DNA of 64,000 nt from Apostichopus japonicus (taxonomy: Eukaryota; Echinodermata; Holothuroidea; Aspidochirotida; Stichopodidae), in the NCBI RefSeq assembly GCF_037975245.1, contig NC_092571.1:9400501-9464500 (forward strand). The letters run 5' to 3'. The notes beneath the pieces are model-generated. The model was given only the letters and a program-made list of their open reading frames with translations. It searched no databases and was not told where the DNA came from. Below, piece after piece: positions 50,701 to 61,193 of this stretch. The position numbers and the translations under genes are program-made. The first letter of the stretch is position 1, and every line of letters starts with the position of its first letter.

Positions 50701-51013
50701 TGTATATATATATATAAATGAAAATCGTAATGAGTTGGAAAATCAAGAACAGTGAAAAAACTTTCAGCCTCCACCGGGATTCGAACCACGGGCCTCCCGC
50801 TCTGTACTCGGACACCCTAACCACTGGGACAACAGTATTTGAATATCAGCCAAAACTTAACAACATTAATCCAAGCGGGCAGTTTAAACCTGAATGTAAG
50901 CAATCTTCAATGTTTTGTTCGTTTTTGTTTGTTCTACTGCAGGAGAAGCTTTGAATATTCATGAACTTCTGGAACGCATCAATCGTGGAGAAGGGTCGAC
51001 CGTATCTAAATAG
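47736..51013 (+). CDS. POLG: POLG 3' end: exons 47736-47852, 50508-50625, 50943-51013
   Basis: C-terminal part of the catalytic subunit of DNA polymerase gamma, which replicates and repairs mitochondrial DNA in the matrix. Exon 1 (39 codons, after TTTCGCAG) begins [18 protein letters not shown] and ends [12 protein letters not shown] before GTATAT. Exon 2 (after ATCGTAG) continues [17 protein letters not shown] ... [16 protein letters not shown] up to AAAAG|GTATCC. Exon 3 (after CTGCAG) reads [18 protein letters not shown] and ends SK-stop. Phases join perfectly (0, then 1). The order matches the end of animal POLG (DRYRAALALQ, FAYKLGLNDLPQ, AFFSAVDID, TPSNP, GEALDIYQ). The polymerase motif C residues HDE directly precede VRYL and must be in the exon before, which I could not find in this window, nor any earlier exon. 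The gene is thus partial here: either it has long introns and small missed exons, or its 5' part is displaced. Intron 1 holds a dead hAT transposase and intron 2 a tRNA-derived SINE. Confidence 0.9.
48396..48722 (+). pseudogene. hAT transposase C-terminal (dimerisation) fragment
   Basis: Frame of 108 codons containing [36 protein letters not shown] and a C-terminal RRGIFGRF. This is the hATC dimerisation region (typical pattern S-x-ERxFSxLrriKtxlRstMxxeRL) of the ZMYM1-like hAT transposases. The N-terminal zinc finger and the DDE/RNase H part are not seen upstream, so it is a fragment. It lies in POLG intron 1 in the same orientation. It shows that full-length hAT elements, possible drivers of the MITEs here, existed in this genome. 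Confidence 0.8.
48943..48977. repeat. Perfect 17-bp palindrome with 1-bp centre
   Basis: GAGTGCGACAGTCGGAA, one T, then the exact reverse complement. It sits just inside a GGGACGTCTCTAGAGGGGGG element end at about 48871. Confidence 0.95.
49186..49525 (+). mobile_element. Partial copy of the GGCGTAGGAGCC element
   Basis: Begins CATAGGCGTAGGAGCCAATT and ACGACTTGCCCGAAAAA like the element at 13708-14134, and shares TTTCTTTCAGTAGGTGCCCG. The right terminus is missing or diverged (GGTTGGGGTGGGGGGCTAAT). No target duplication seen. Confidence 0.65.
50208..50330 (-). repeat. Dispersed GCGCCA-hairpin repeat copy
   Basis: The minus strand reads TATCTAAGCGGAGCGCCACC, ATCGGTTGGCGCGCAGCGTA, CCAAGAAAATTTCAG and GATCGCTGGAGATGGCACTT. 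It lies in POLG intron 1. Confidence 0.75.
50634..50716 (+). repeat. (TA)n microsatellite
   Basis: Interrupted TATA/TACATA/TCTA repeat directly after the splice donor of POLG exon 2. Confidence 0.9.
50763..50832 (-). repeat. tRNA-derived SINE head in POLG intron 2
   Basis: The minus strand reads GTTGTCCCAGTGGTTAGGGT, GTCCGAGTACAGAGCGGGAG, then GGTTCGAATCCCGGTGGAGG. It has an A-box-like TGGTTAGGGTG and a perfect B-box GGTTCGAATCC with a pairing T stem, as in tRNA-derived SINEs. The anticodon stem is not clean, so this is not a functional tRNA. The SINE body would lie towards lower coordinates, where a TA microsatellite follows. Confidence 0.65.
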
Positions 51014-51371
51014 ATTGCACAGCCTAAAGTATAGGTGTAAAGTAGCAACCTATATTGAAATAGCAAATTTCCAGGTTGATTGTCCGCAACACTGGTATAT
51101 AGATACTAGCCGTATACCAAACCATCGGTGGATGAAATGTGTTTGTAAACTTAAAACAGAAATATTGTCAAACAGTTTTCAGGGAAGATGCAAGCCTTTT
51201 GCATTGTGCCTTAGACATTTAACAAACTCTTCAGTGATTGTGGATTTCAGAGAACAAATGCCGAATGTAGAGGACATACGACTGTTCTAAAGCCAAAATA
51301 CCAACTACCCTGGCAGCAAGTTTGTTCCACCAGCTATATTTGTTTCAATGCGCTCTGCAATTCACGGTTGG
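51014..51371. other. Convergent 3' UTR region of POLG and the FASTKD gene
   Basis: Only about 358 bases separate the two stop codons. No AATAAA was seen on the + strand here, so the two transcripts may overlap at their 3' ends. Confidence 0.5.
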
Positions 51372-54300
51372 CTAGTAAATCAAGGAGGACAACAATTCGG
51401 CATTTGAATACACTCGTTTGTCTGTGACGTTCCCGTTGCGAAACACATTCCATCCGACCAGTACGTTATCTTCTGTGATTTGCTCCATTTGTGATACACT
51501 AAATTTTAATGCAACTCTTTTCAAAGAGAACTGAACAGTTTCTTTTTCAAGTAATTTCCTAGCAGCTGGGCCGTGTCTTCCAACAAGCTCCCAGTCGTGA
51601 TAAGGAATCTGGAAAAATGATACGACGATCATGTTAGCACACTTGGACAGTTGTGCGAAATATGTTTAACGTCTTCACTGGACACAAGATACTGAAACAA
51701 CTTCAATGGAAGGGCTGCATTGTTAACAGCTGAGACTGTTCATGTGAAAACAGACGGTCTTGTGTGACTACTGCACTAAAGAAACAGAGGTTATAACTGA
51801 TGGCACTGTTAATGTGTCCATAAAATATATTTGTGTAAACATGTTGATACTACGCCTGCCAGTATCATGAATTGATAGTTAATTTTAATGACATAAAATA
51901 CATATATTTCTCAGGTCTGAAATTAGTGCAGGTGCCTATTATACCTAGAACTTTCATACCACAGTATGTATGGAAACAGAAAGTATTCATAAAGGAAGAA
52001 GCCTTCTTTGAAATGTATTTGTACTCGTCGTTTGTAATATCTTTTCTCTAATTTTCATGCAATACTTCGCTGCACAGCTTTGTGTTACACATTAATCTAT
52101 TGATTAATACTAGTCTATATTATATTATGCAATTACCGATGCAGTTTATTAGATTAGCTAGTCAGATTATCTTCAAATTGGTAAAGGAAAGTTTTGCATG
52201 TTTTTTTTTTATTTTTGAAAACTTTTAAAATTTATTTACATTTGCTTATTCCATGTTAATTTTCATAGTGATATGAAAAAGTGGCCTGCATGACACATTT
52301 TTTTTGGGGAATGAATAAGATTCCTTAATTTTTCACCCATTGATGTTCTTTGGCATGTACCAACCATAGCAGTTAGATTTCACTGTAAGGATATAAATCC
52401 TTCACGAATTGCTTTTCAATTAATATACAACTCTGAATACATCCTTTACAAAGAACAACATTACGTAAGAATATTTCCTAGTGAGGAAATTGATAAAAAT
52501 ACATAAGAGACACTTAAAGCAGGGTTATTGCACTTGTCAAATATGATCAGGCCACTCCCTAAGGACTGCACATATTGATCACAGGTTGTGTACTGGCCAC
52601 AATTGAGAAAGGGTAAAGTGATACAAAGTTCCTACTTGACTTTACAGATATCTTTGTAATAGTCAAAGAGTTTTAAGTTTTAAAAACCAATACCATAAAA
52701 CAGGATACGCTATGTAGACAATATTTAACATTTTCAGTTTAGTGAATTTTTGTTTTTTAACTTGAAACCTTTACAGCAATCACAGAGGAAAAAGATACGG
52801 TTTACCATTTAGTCAGCGGGCAGCAACTATATCCTTAAAGGAAAATGTATATCCTTTAGAAAATTTGCATGTTTTTTTTTTACTTGTTGCCAAAAATGAT
52901 AACCGATATCACTTACGTTGATAACATGGTAACCTAATTCAGCTAGATGTCGTCTCTTCATACTGTGAAGACCTAACAACTTATTGCCTCCGAAGTGATG
53001 GTGGTTTCTCGAAGACACTTGTATCGCAATCCTGGGTAAGAATTGAATGGAAAGACATGATCCCAAATACTACACAATTTAAACTGATCATTTATAAGTG
53101 TGGTTATGGTCTTGGGTAGGACAAAGTATGACAACAGAAGGACATAAAATGATTCGTAATCATTAAATCGTTGTCATTTGATTTTAATACAAAATGCTCG
53201 ATACATTTTGAAAATTGCTGACACATAAAAGATTTAACCTGTTTACTACCAGCTAAACTCATACACTAACCATTATGTAAGCAACTTGAACTGATGTGTC
53301 AAACACAAAATGGATGCTAACACTGTATCATATAGGAATTGCTAAGTAGTAATTATTAGTCTAACAAAGTAGTAATTATGAAAATACAGTGGAAAACTTC
53401 ACTGATTTTCATTTGGAGTACCGACTTCTGCAATTTGAAGATCTGGCATCTCCAATTTGGAGAACCGGCTTCTCCAATTTGGAGATTCGGCATCTCCAAT
53501 TTGATGATCCGTTTTCTCCTATTTGAAGATCAGGCTTCTCCAATTTGAAGATCCGGCTTCCCAATTTGAAGATCTGGCTTCTCCAATTAGAGGATCCAGC
53601 TTCTCCAATTTGAGGATCTGGCTTCTCCAATTTGAAGATCCGGCTTCTCCAATTTGGAGGTCCGGCTTCTCCAATTTGAAGATCCTGCTTCTCCAGTAAG
53701 AGGATCCGGCTCCTCCAATTTGAAGATCCGGCTTCTCCAATTAGAGGATCCGGCTTCTCAAATCTGAAGATCCGGCTTCTTCAATTAGAGGATCCGGCTT
53801 CTCCAATTTGAAGATCCGGCTTCTCCAATTTGGAGGTCCGGCTTCTCCAATTTGGAGATTCGGCATCTCCAATTTGATGATCCGTTTTCTCCTATTTGAA
53901 GATCAGGCTTCTCCAATTTGAAGATCCGGCTTCCCAATTTGAAGATCTGGCTTCTCCAATTAGAGGATCCAGCTTCTCCAATTTGAGGATCTGGCTTCTC
54001 CAATTTGAAGATCCGGCTTCTCCAATTTGGAGGTCCGGCTTCTCCAATTTGAAGATCCTGCTTCTCCAGTAAGAGGATCCGGCTCCTCCAATTTGAAGAT
54101 CCGGCTTCTCCAATTAGAGGATCCGGCTTCTCAAATCTGAAGATCCGGCTTCTTCAATTAGAGGATCCGGCTTCTCCAATTTGAAGATCCGGCTTCTCCA
54201 ATTTGGAGGTCCGGCTTCTCCAATTTGAAGATCCGGCTTCTCCAGTAAGAGGATCCGGCTCCTCCAATTTGAAGATCCGGCTCCTCCAATTTGAAGATCC

Positions 54301-55363
54301 GGCTTCTCCAATTAGAGGATCCGGCTTCTCAAATCTGAAGATCCGGCTTCTTCAATTAGAGGATCCGGCTTCTCCAATTTGAAGATCCGGCTCCTCCAAT
54401 TTGAAGATCCGGCTTCCCAATTTGAAGATCCGGCTTCTCCAATTAGAGGATCCGGCTTCTCAAATTTGAAGATCCGGCTTCTTCAATTAGAGGATCCGGC
54501 TTCTCCAATTTGAGGATCTGGCTTCTCCAATTTGAAGATCCCGCTTCTCCAATTTGGAGGTCCGGCTCCTCCAATTTGAAGATCCGGCTTCTCCAGTAAG
54601 AGGATCTGGCTCCTCCAATTTGAAGATCCGGCTCCTCCAATTTGAAGATCCGGCTTCCCAATTTGAAGATCCGGCTTCTCCAATTAGAGGATCCGGCTTC
54701 TCAAATTTGAAGATCCGGCTTCTTCAATTAGAGGATCCGGCTTCTCCAATTTGAAGATCCGGCTCCTCCAATTTGAAGATCCGGCTTCCCAATTTGAAGA
54801 TCCGGCTTCTCCAATTAGAGGATCCGGCTTCTCAAATTTGAAGATCCGGCTTCTTCAATTAGAGGATCCGGCTTCTCCAATTTGAAGATCCAGCTTCTCC
54901 TATTTGGAGAGCCGGCTCCTCCAATTTGGAGAGCCGGCTCCTCCAATCTGAAGATCCGGCTTCCCAATTTGAAGATCCGGCTTCTTCAATTAGAGGATCC
55001 GGCTTCTCCAATTTGAGGATCCGGCTTCTCCAATTTGAAGATCCGGCTTCTCCAATTAGAGGATCCGGCTTCTCCAATTTGAGGATCCGGCTTCTCCAAT
55101 TTGAAGATCCCGCTTCCGAACCTGAAGATCAGGTTTCTCCAATTTGAGAGACAATTTTTCATTAGTAATAGTCCTTCAACAGCTCTGATCTAACATTGAG
55201 ATTAACATTTTCATCAACTTCACATTTTGTTCTACTTTCATCTTGAAGGTCACCTTCAAAATATATTTTCCACAAATGGGGAGGAGAATCACTAAACCAA
55301 GATTCCTCCACCCACAGGCTGCTTCAGCTTGTCCTCCTTTTTCTCTCAAATAAAAAATGCAAC

Positions 55364-55420
<57 letters not shown>

Positions 55421-58400
55421 CCTACACTTGTATCAAAATATAATATGAAACACAATACCATCTCTGATTGGCTGATACAGGTAATGGCTGAGGAAGTTGG
55501 ACTTGCTTAAGTCTCCTCTCTTATGGATTGTCAATGCTGCCTTCCTTTTCTTCTGTTGTTCTTAAGGTTCTATCTCTACTATGAAAGATGTTATCATGAC
55601 CTTTCTTATGACCAAGGTGAGTTGCACTTGTGACAGATTTAAGTCAAGTTAAATGTGAAATGATGTCATCGTTGAGAGGTATACTGCTGCTAGAGTTATC
55701 ATCCCGTTCGGTTGCTGGTGATGTACTTCCATTTATTGGTAGGGGTGTATTGGTGTCATCCAAGGAAATTCAATGTCTGGAGGAAGGAAGAAATTATGAG
55801 AGAGAGTAAAAAAATGGAAAAATAACCGAAATGTAGATAACAGGATTTATTCAGAAGAACAATTAAGAACAGGTCTGGTTATAAACACAAAACTTACTAG
55901 GTAGGGGTGTATTGGTGTCATCCAAGCAAATTTCAATGTCTGGAGGAAGGAAGAAAATATGAGAGAGAGGGGTGTATTGGTGTCATCCAAGGAAATTCAA
56001 TGTCTGGAGGAAGGAAGAAATTATGAGAGGGAGAGTAAAAAATGGAAAAATAACCAAAATGAAGATAACAGAATTTATATGGAAGAAAAATTAAGAACAG
56101 GTCTGGTTATAAACACCGAACTTACTAGGTAGGGGTGAATTGGTGTCATCCAAGCAAATTTCAATGTCTGGAGGAAGGAAGAAAATATGAGAGAGAGAGT
56201 AAAAAATGGAAAAATAACCAAAATGAAGATAACAAAATTTATATGGAAGAACAATTAAGAACAGGTCTGGTTATAAACACCAAACTTACTAGGTAGGGGT
56301 GAATTGGTGTCATCCAAGCAAATTTCAATGTCTGGAGGAAGGAAGAAAATATGAGAGAGAGAGTAAAAAATGGAAAAATAACCAAAATGAAGATAACAGA
56401 ATTTATATGGAAGAACAATTAAGAACAGGTCTGGTTATAAACACCGAACTTACTAGGTAGGGGTGAATTGGTGTCATCCAAGCAAATTTCAATGTCTGGA
56501 GGAAGGAAGAAAATATGAGAGAGAGAGTAAAAAATGGAAAAATAACCAAAATGAAGATAACAGAATTTATATGGAAGAACAATTAAGAACAGGTCTGGTT
56601 ATCAACACCAAACTTACTAGGTAGGGGTGAATTGGTGTCATCCAAGCAAATTTCAATGTCTGGTGTAAGGAAGAAAATATGAGAGAGAGGTGGAGAGAGA
56701 GAGTAAAAAATGGAAAAATAACCAAAATGAAGATAACAAAATTTATTTGGAAGAACAATTAAGAACAGGTCTGGTTATAAACACCAAACTTACTTGCCTG
56801 AGTACCTTTGTGTCATAATGGGTAAAGCTCTGGGTTTTATATCTCAGGTACTACTATACTTAATTCAAACCCTGAGGGAATGTTTGAACTTTTCTCTGGA
56901 CTCTGAAATTCCATCTCCGACAAAAAATTAAAAATTTTCTCTGACCTATGCAACCCACAATGGATCTAGGGTCATTGTATTGTGATAATGCTCATGTTTG
57001 AAAGCCAGTGAACATTACTTCTCTGCCACTAACCCCTGTGGATGGAAAAAAAACCCTAAAGAAATCACAAGGTCCATACCTGCTGTTCTCATGTAAGGCA
57101 AGATGAAGTGTACTCTGCAGTACTTGCTTCCTCCAACGATAGATTTGACGCAGTCTGCAACCTCTCGTAACTCAGACCTTTGCTTTAGTTCCTCTCTGAT
57201 GTCACCTAGCATTTGATGAGGGAATGGTTTGGATGTCAAATATTCCTGTGGATTTAAAAAAGATAGATAAGAGATTGTAATGCAAAATCTTTCTTCAAAC
57301 ACCTTCATGTTTTTGGGTTTTGAAAACAAAACAAAACATGGTCTAGTAAATATTTTAAATGTTCAACTGGTAAATTATCCACTACATCAGATGGTAATGC
57401 TGGTGACACTGAAGCCCAGGACAGCTTAAAATTTTCCCAAAATTTGGAAAAGAGACTTATCAGACCTGGAAAAATTCATGAAACCTTTAAATAAGTTGAA
57501 ATTTGATTGAGCCCTGTTCAAAAATCTATGTAAATCTACACAATTTAACCTTCAGTCAAAATGAAGTTCACCAGATGTCTGCCTTTTTTCTGGGGACTGT
57601 CCTCGGACCTCATGGACCGTCTCTGGATTAAAAGTGTACATGGAATAGTCTCCGGATTAAAAGTGTACATGGAATACTGTAGTCTCCAGATTTAAAGTGT
57701 ACATGGAATAGTCTCCAGATTTAAAGTGTACATGGAATAGTCTCCGGATTTAAAGTGTACATGGAATAGTCTCCGGATTTAAAGTGTACATGGAATAGTC
57801 TCCAGATTTAAAGTGTACATGGAATAGTCTCCAGATTTAAAGTGTACATGGAATAGTCTCCGGATTTAAAGTGTACATGGAATAGTCTCCGGATTAAAAG
57901 TGTACATGGAATACTGTAGTCTCCAGATTTAAAGTGTACATGGAATAGTCTCCAGATTTAAAGTGTACATGGAATACTGTAGTCTCCAGATTTAAAGTGT
58001 ACATGGAATAGTCTCCGGATTTAAAGTGTACATGGAATAGTCTACGGATTTCATGTACTGTCACCGATCATTCCCAAATTTATTGAAAGGTCCAGAATAA
58101 AGTAAATTTGAAGAAACAAATGAACATAGTCTCTAGAGAATGTATGATAGAAACTTTGCACCTTCATTCTTGATATATATCACCACCAGACATTGAGATC
58201 TCAAAATCGCACACATTCCTTGATGTCAACATGGTGGGAGGGTTAGGGGGGACCATAATGGACATATTTATCATAATGTTTTCATCAAAGTACCATAAGT
58301 CAGTACGCAACTATAGTTACATCAATTGGAACATACGTTGCACATTTCCCTAGGAAAACTGTAAAACAATTCCAAGAGAGACCTACAGTATTACTAGCAA

Positions 58401-60533
58401 GATACAAACATTCTATCAAATCTGGAGACAAAATGTTGTAGAAAAAAACCCAAGCTAAGAATGAATATATATATATACTTTTAAATTTTCCATTAATTGC
58501 TTTCTACTGTATCTATCTACTTGTACTGCACTGATTCCAAAACAGACAGTTTGTGTACTAGTAGTCAATAAGCAAAGAATATAAACTGGGTTATTTTTTA
58601 TGAAAAAGGTATGAACAGTAAAACTAACATGGAAATGTAAGGTTCCTGTATTAATAAAGAATAACAATTTTTTATACCAAAACTTCCTTGTCCTGTTAAA
58701 AGCCCTAATCAATTTAAGACAACAGGTGAAAGACAGATTCAAGACAATGTCAGAGAAATAAATCGAAAAGATTTTGATTTCACTTACTAAGTTCAATCTT
58801 TGTTCTAGTTTCACTGGACTCTCTAAAGAAGCAGCAGCATGAAGCGTGAAGAGATTACTCCTAAGATCTACTCCTTCTCTCTCTTCGTAGTCTGAAAAAA
58901 GAAAAAACGATACCCACAAGAATAGCTCCTTTTTCAAAGAATTTTACTCCCAAAAGATTTCCACACAATGTTAATTTATAGAACTTGGTAAAAGTTTCGG
59001 GGAAATCATGACAAACGACACTGTCAAAATTAAATTTTTGACTGATCGGTCCCATTCTAAGTCGCTTGCCATTGAGATAAATTGTGTTGTATTACAAACT
59101 GTGGCAATTCCAACTATCAGTAACTCCATAACAGTACCCCAGTAACTTAAAATGTAACTTTCACCCTGATACTTGGAACATATTCCACAATTCGCCAGTC
59201 CAAATTTTACCACTGAACTATCTTTTTGAAATTAAACCCCTCCAAACAATTACAGGAGCCAATACGAACCTTTGATATGCTGTAAGAAACCGTCACTGAA
59301 GACCTTCTTCAAGAGGTCACTGGGATAGACATTTATGTAAGCCAACGAGAGTAGAAAAGAAATAAAATAGATGGGAAATGTCGCCATCTCCTCTCCTAAT
59401 TCTTCCACCCTTGCTTGCAGAACATCGACAACCAGCTTCCAATCAGTGGGTTCGTAATTCAATGTCACAAACGACCAGATGATCTTGGCTACATCCTTAC
59501 TGCGACACTGTTCGATCTTCTGTAGGACTTCTCTAGAGGCAACGTCCATCAGATCCTTGTGGAAATTATGGAGTGTGGCAAAAATTACCACAAATTGCAT
59601 GATTGACTTGATGGGGTATCTGTGAGCTTCCTTAGCTATCTGGTCACCAAGTCTTTCAAACAGGCTGCTGTATCCATAGTAGTTATGACAAAACACTTTC
59701 AGAATACCGACGATGTGATAGCTGGGATGTCTCCAGAGGTCAGATGCAAACAAGACATCCCTCAACAAATTCATGAAGTCGAGAGAACTGTGGTTGTAGT
59801 TTGATTTGTAGAAAGCTGTACAAACAGTTGCGATTTCGACAAAGGAGAGGTCCTTATCTCGTAATACTGTCACAGCCCTGGATTCCAAATCTGACATCAA
59901 TCTCCTTGGAACACCTCAACTTTCAGCAGCTGTTTCAACTGCCAGTCACTACTTCTGATCACACTTTCTTGACTAAACACATTTGCACATTCTTTGAAAT
60001 ACTTGGATACCATCAAAAACTTGATTTTGTATCTCAATGCAGCTAGATGAAACAGGAATTATTCAAATTCTTGTTGCGGTAACCTGGCGCAAGAATCCGA
60101 CATGGTCAACAACGACGACAAGAAGTACTTAAACTTAGAACAGGCAATACTCTTGCAAATGCTTCCTTTGAAGACTTAACAAGGATTGGAAGAACTCAGT
60201 TAATGCAACTGCTGGTATCCTCCCAACAAGACAGCTATCATTCAATCGACTTAAAATGGTGAGCGTACTATCCTTCTTAGAAGTTGGCGTTAACAGCAAA
60301 ACGGCTACATCAGCATAACTGGGGCTTCCAAGTTGAAATAACCGTGGAGTTCCTATTGTGTGGAACCTTTCAAACTGCATTGGCGATGAATATTTATCCA
60401 AATATTCACTACCATTTAGTAAGCCTTCCAGCTGTACCTTAGAACTATAGAATCGCGATTCTTTGGCTGGAATTGGTGAATATTCCCAAGTTAGGATCTT
60501 GCAGCTGCTTGTATATGGTGTTGAGAAACGCAT
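51372..60533 (-). CDS. FAST-kinase-domain (FASTKD) family gene; clear exons 51372-51608, 52917-53031, 57080-57245, 58788-58891, 59270-about 59900
   Basis: FASTKD proteins bind RNA in mitochondria and act in mitochondrial mRNA processing and stability. 5' to 3' on the minus strand: 59900-59270 encodes helical repeats (KDVAKIIWSFVTLNYEP) and the start of FAST_1 (LLSLAYINVYPSDLLKKVF), ending AAAG|GTTCGT. 58891-58788 (DYEEREGVDLRSNLF) follows in phase and ends before GTAAGT. 57245-57080 (EYLTSKPFPHQML ... HFILPYMRTA) ends GCAG|GTATGG. Next comes the 42-bp DIEICLDDTNSPLP exon, present in several copies (55734-56800). 53031-52917 begins the RAP domain (KLLGLHSMKRRHLAELGYHV). 51608-51372 finishes it (IPYHDWELVGRHG) and adds a tail of about 60 residues to the stop. 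A linker exon between the 42-bp exon (exit phase 1) and the RAP exon (entry phase 2) was not found. Upstream, ATG 60533 opens a frame with a possible mitochondrial presequence (...RFYSSK) to 60135, but frames then shift at about 60.1 and 59.9 kb. The 5' part is therefore provisional. Paralogue not assigned. Confidence 0.83.
53408..55143 (-). repeat. Second 22-bp satellite, intronic
   Basis: About 79 copies of a 22-bp unit; 20 of its bases are GGCTTCTCCAATTTGAAGAT, followed by CC. The variants are AATTAGAGGATCC and CAGTAAGAGGATCC, and CCGGCTCC or CCGGCTTCC with a 2-base loss. It has no sequence similarity to the array at 1-10860 but the same period. A block near 53.4-53.77 kb is repeated at 53.78-54.14 kb with an offset of about 373 bp. 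It lies in the FASTKD intron upstream of the RAP exon. The 22-residue open frames (KPDLQIGEAGSSNWRSR) are a by-product of the period. Confidence 0.95.
55144..55733. other. FASTKD intron, with one open stretch
   Basis: The minus strand at about 55326-55174 has a 50-codon acidic frame (SLWVEESWFSDSPPHLWK ... VNLNVRSELLKDYY-stop) that could be a fossil or terminal exon, but its splice phase does not fit the neighbouring exons. A (TA)n microsatellite is at 55371-55416. Confidence 0.3.
55734..56800 (-). repeat. Tandem 164-bp repeat carrying seven copies of a 42-bp FASTKD exon
   Basis: Exon copies on the minus strand start at 56659, 56495, 56331, 56167, 56003, 55939 and 55776. Copies starting at 56659, 56495, 56331, 56167 and 55939 are each exactly 42 bp from ..CAG| to |GTAAGT (ends 56618, 56454, 56290, 56126, 55898). 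The first four of these encode DIEICLDDTNSPLP and the fifth DIEICLDDTNTPLP. Copies at 56003 and 55776 share a 1-base loss (TTGAATTT for TTGAAATTT) and lack the donor, so they are dead. Unit spacing is 164 bp, except that the 56003 copy is a 64-bp-offset partial insertion. The peptide is the FAST_2 motif (D-x-E-x-x-LD-x(3-4)-PLP) expected after YMRTA of the preceding exon. Entry and exit phases are both 1. Confidence 0.88.
56801..57079. other. FASTKD intron sequence
   Basis: No coding frame with matching phase. This is the region between the exon at 57245-57080 and the repeated mini-exons. Confidence 0.4.
57600..58052 (+). repeat. 29-bp tandem array, intronic
   Basis: About 15 copies of TGGAATAGTCTCCGGATTTA followed by AAGTGTACA. 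The variants are CCAGA, CCGGATTAA and a 5-base-longer ATACTGTAGTCTCC. It lies in the FASTKD intron between exons 58788-58891 and 57080-57245. Confidence 0.95.
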
Positions 60534-61187
60534 GGTTCTCCAACAAACTGTCAGCCTAGTACAAATTCTCCTGTTCATCATCACCCTGCAGGAGAGACCT
60601 CTTGAAAGACTCCTCAAGGACCACCCAGAGACTTCTAAAAGCTTTGTCTTGGACATAACTGTCATTTAATGGGACTGTAGGGTACCCACAGTAGTGTACA
60701 GGAAAGTATGTTGCTACTGTACAAGTACATGCTGAGGGAATGTGTGAGGTGGGGGTGGGGGGTTGGGATGAAAGAAAAAAGAATATTAGAGGCTGAAACC
60801 TTGATATGTCATAGTCCAAGGAAAAAATGAAAATTGCATCCTAGTTAATTCATTTACAGTTTTTCCTGTTTCAAGATTAAAATCTCTGGACTGCTCAGGA
60901 CAATAAGTGTAACAGGCTTCAGCCTTTGAAGCTACATATTTTACATTCAAACTTGTGTTGCTAGGCTTAGGCCTAACACTAGTATATACTGCATATATTG
61001 CTATGTTAAGTTAGCTTGCACATATTTATTGTTCTGGTTCCTGCAGATGAATGTTCATTTCTACTATTCTGGGCTGGTTGTAACTGTACAATAAGGGGAT
61101 TCAATGCGATGTGATTTTTTTAGTTTTTACTTAAATCAAAAGAATACTTGAGGACTTGCACTGGTGACCGACATATTTTGGGCATAT
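60534..61187. other. 5' flank of the FASTKD gene, coding-like but disrupted
   Basis: The minus strand in another frame reads LNDSYVQDKAFRSLWVVLEE, SFKRSLLQGDDEQENLY, a TAG, then ADSLLENHAFLNTIYKQLQD at about 60667-60480. It looks coding in composition but has an internal stop and overlaps the provisional 5' exon in a different frame. Either the 5' part has indels or this is an older copy. Nothing recognised from 60830 to 61187. Confidence 0.35.
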
Positions 61188-61193
61188 CAATTA

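Noticed and set aside
50763-50832. Functional tRNA gene on the minus strand
   Set aside because: The B-box and T stem are good, but a clean anticodon stem-loop and acceptor stem are missing. It lies in an intron and fits a SINE head better.
55174-55326. Linker exon of the FASTKD gene (SLWVEESWFSDSPPHLWK...)
   Set aside because: Every acceptor upstream of this frame needs a phase-2 donor, whereas the preceding 42-bp exons exit in phase 1.
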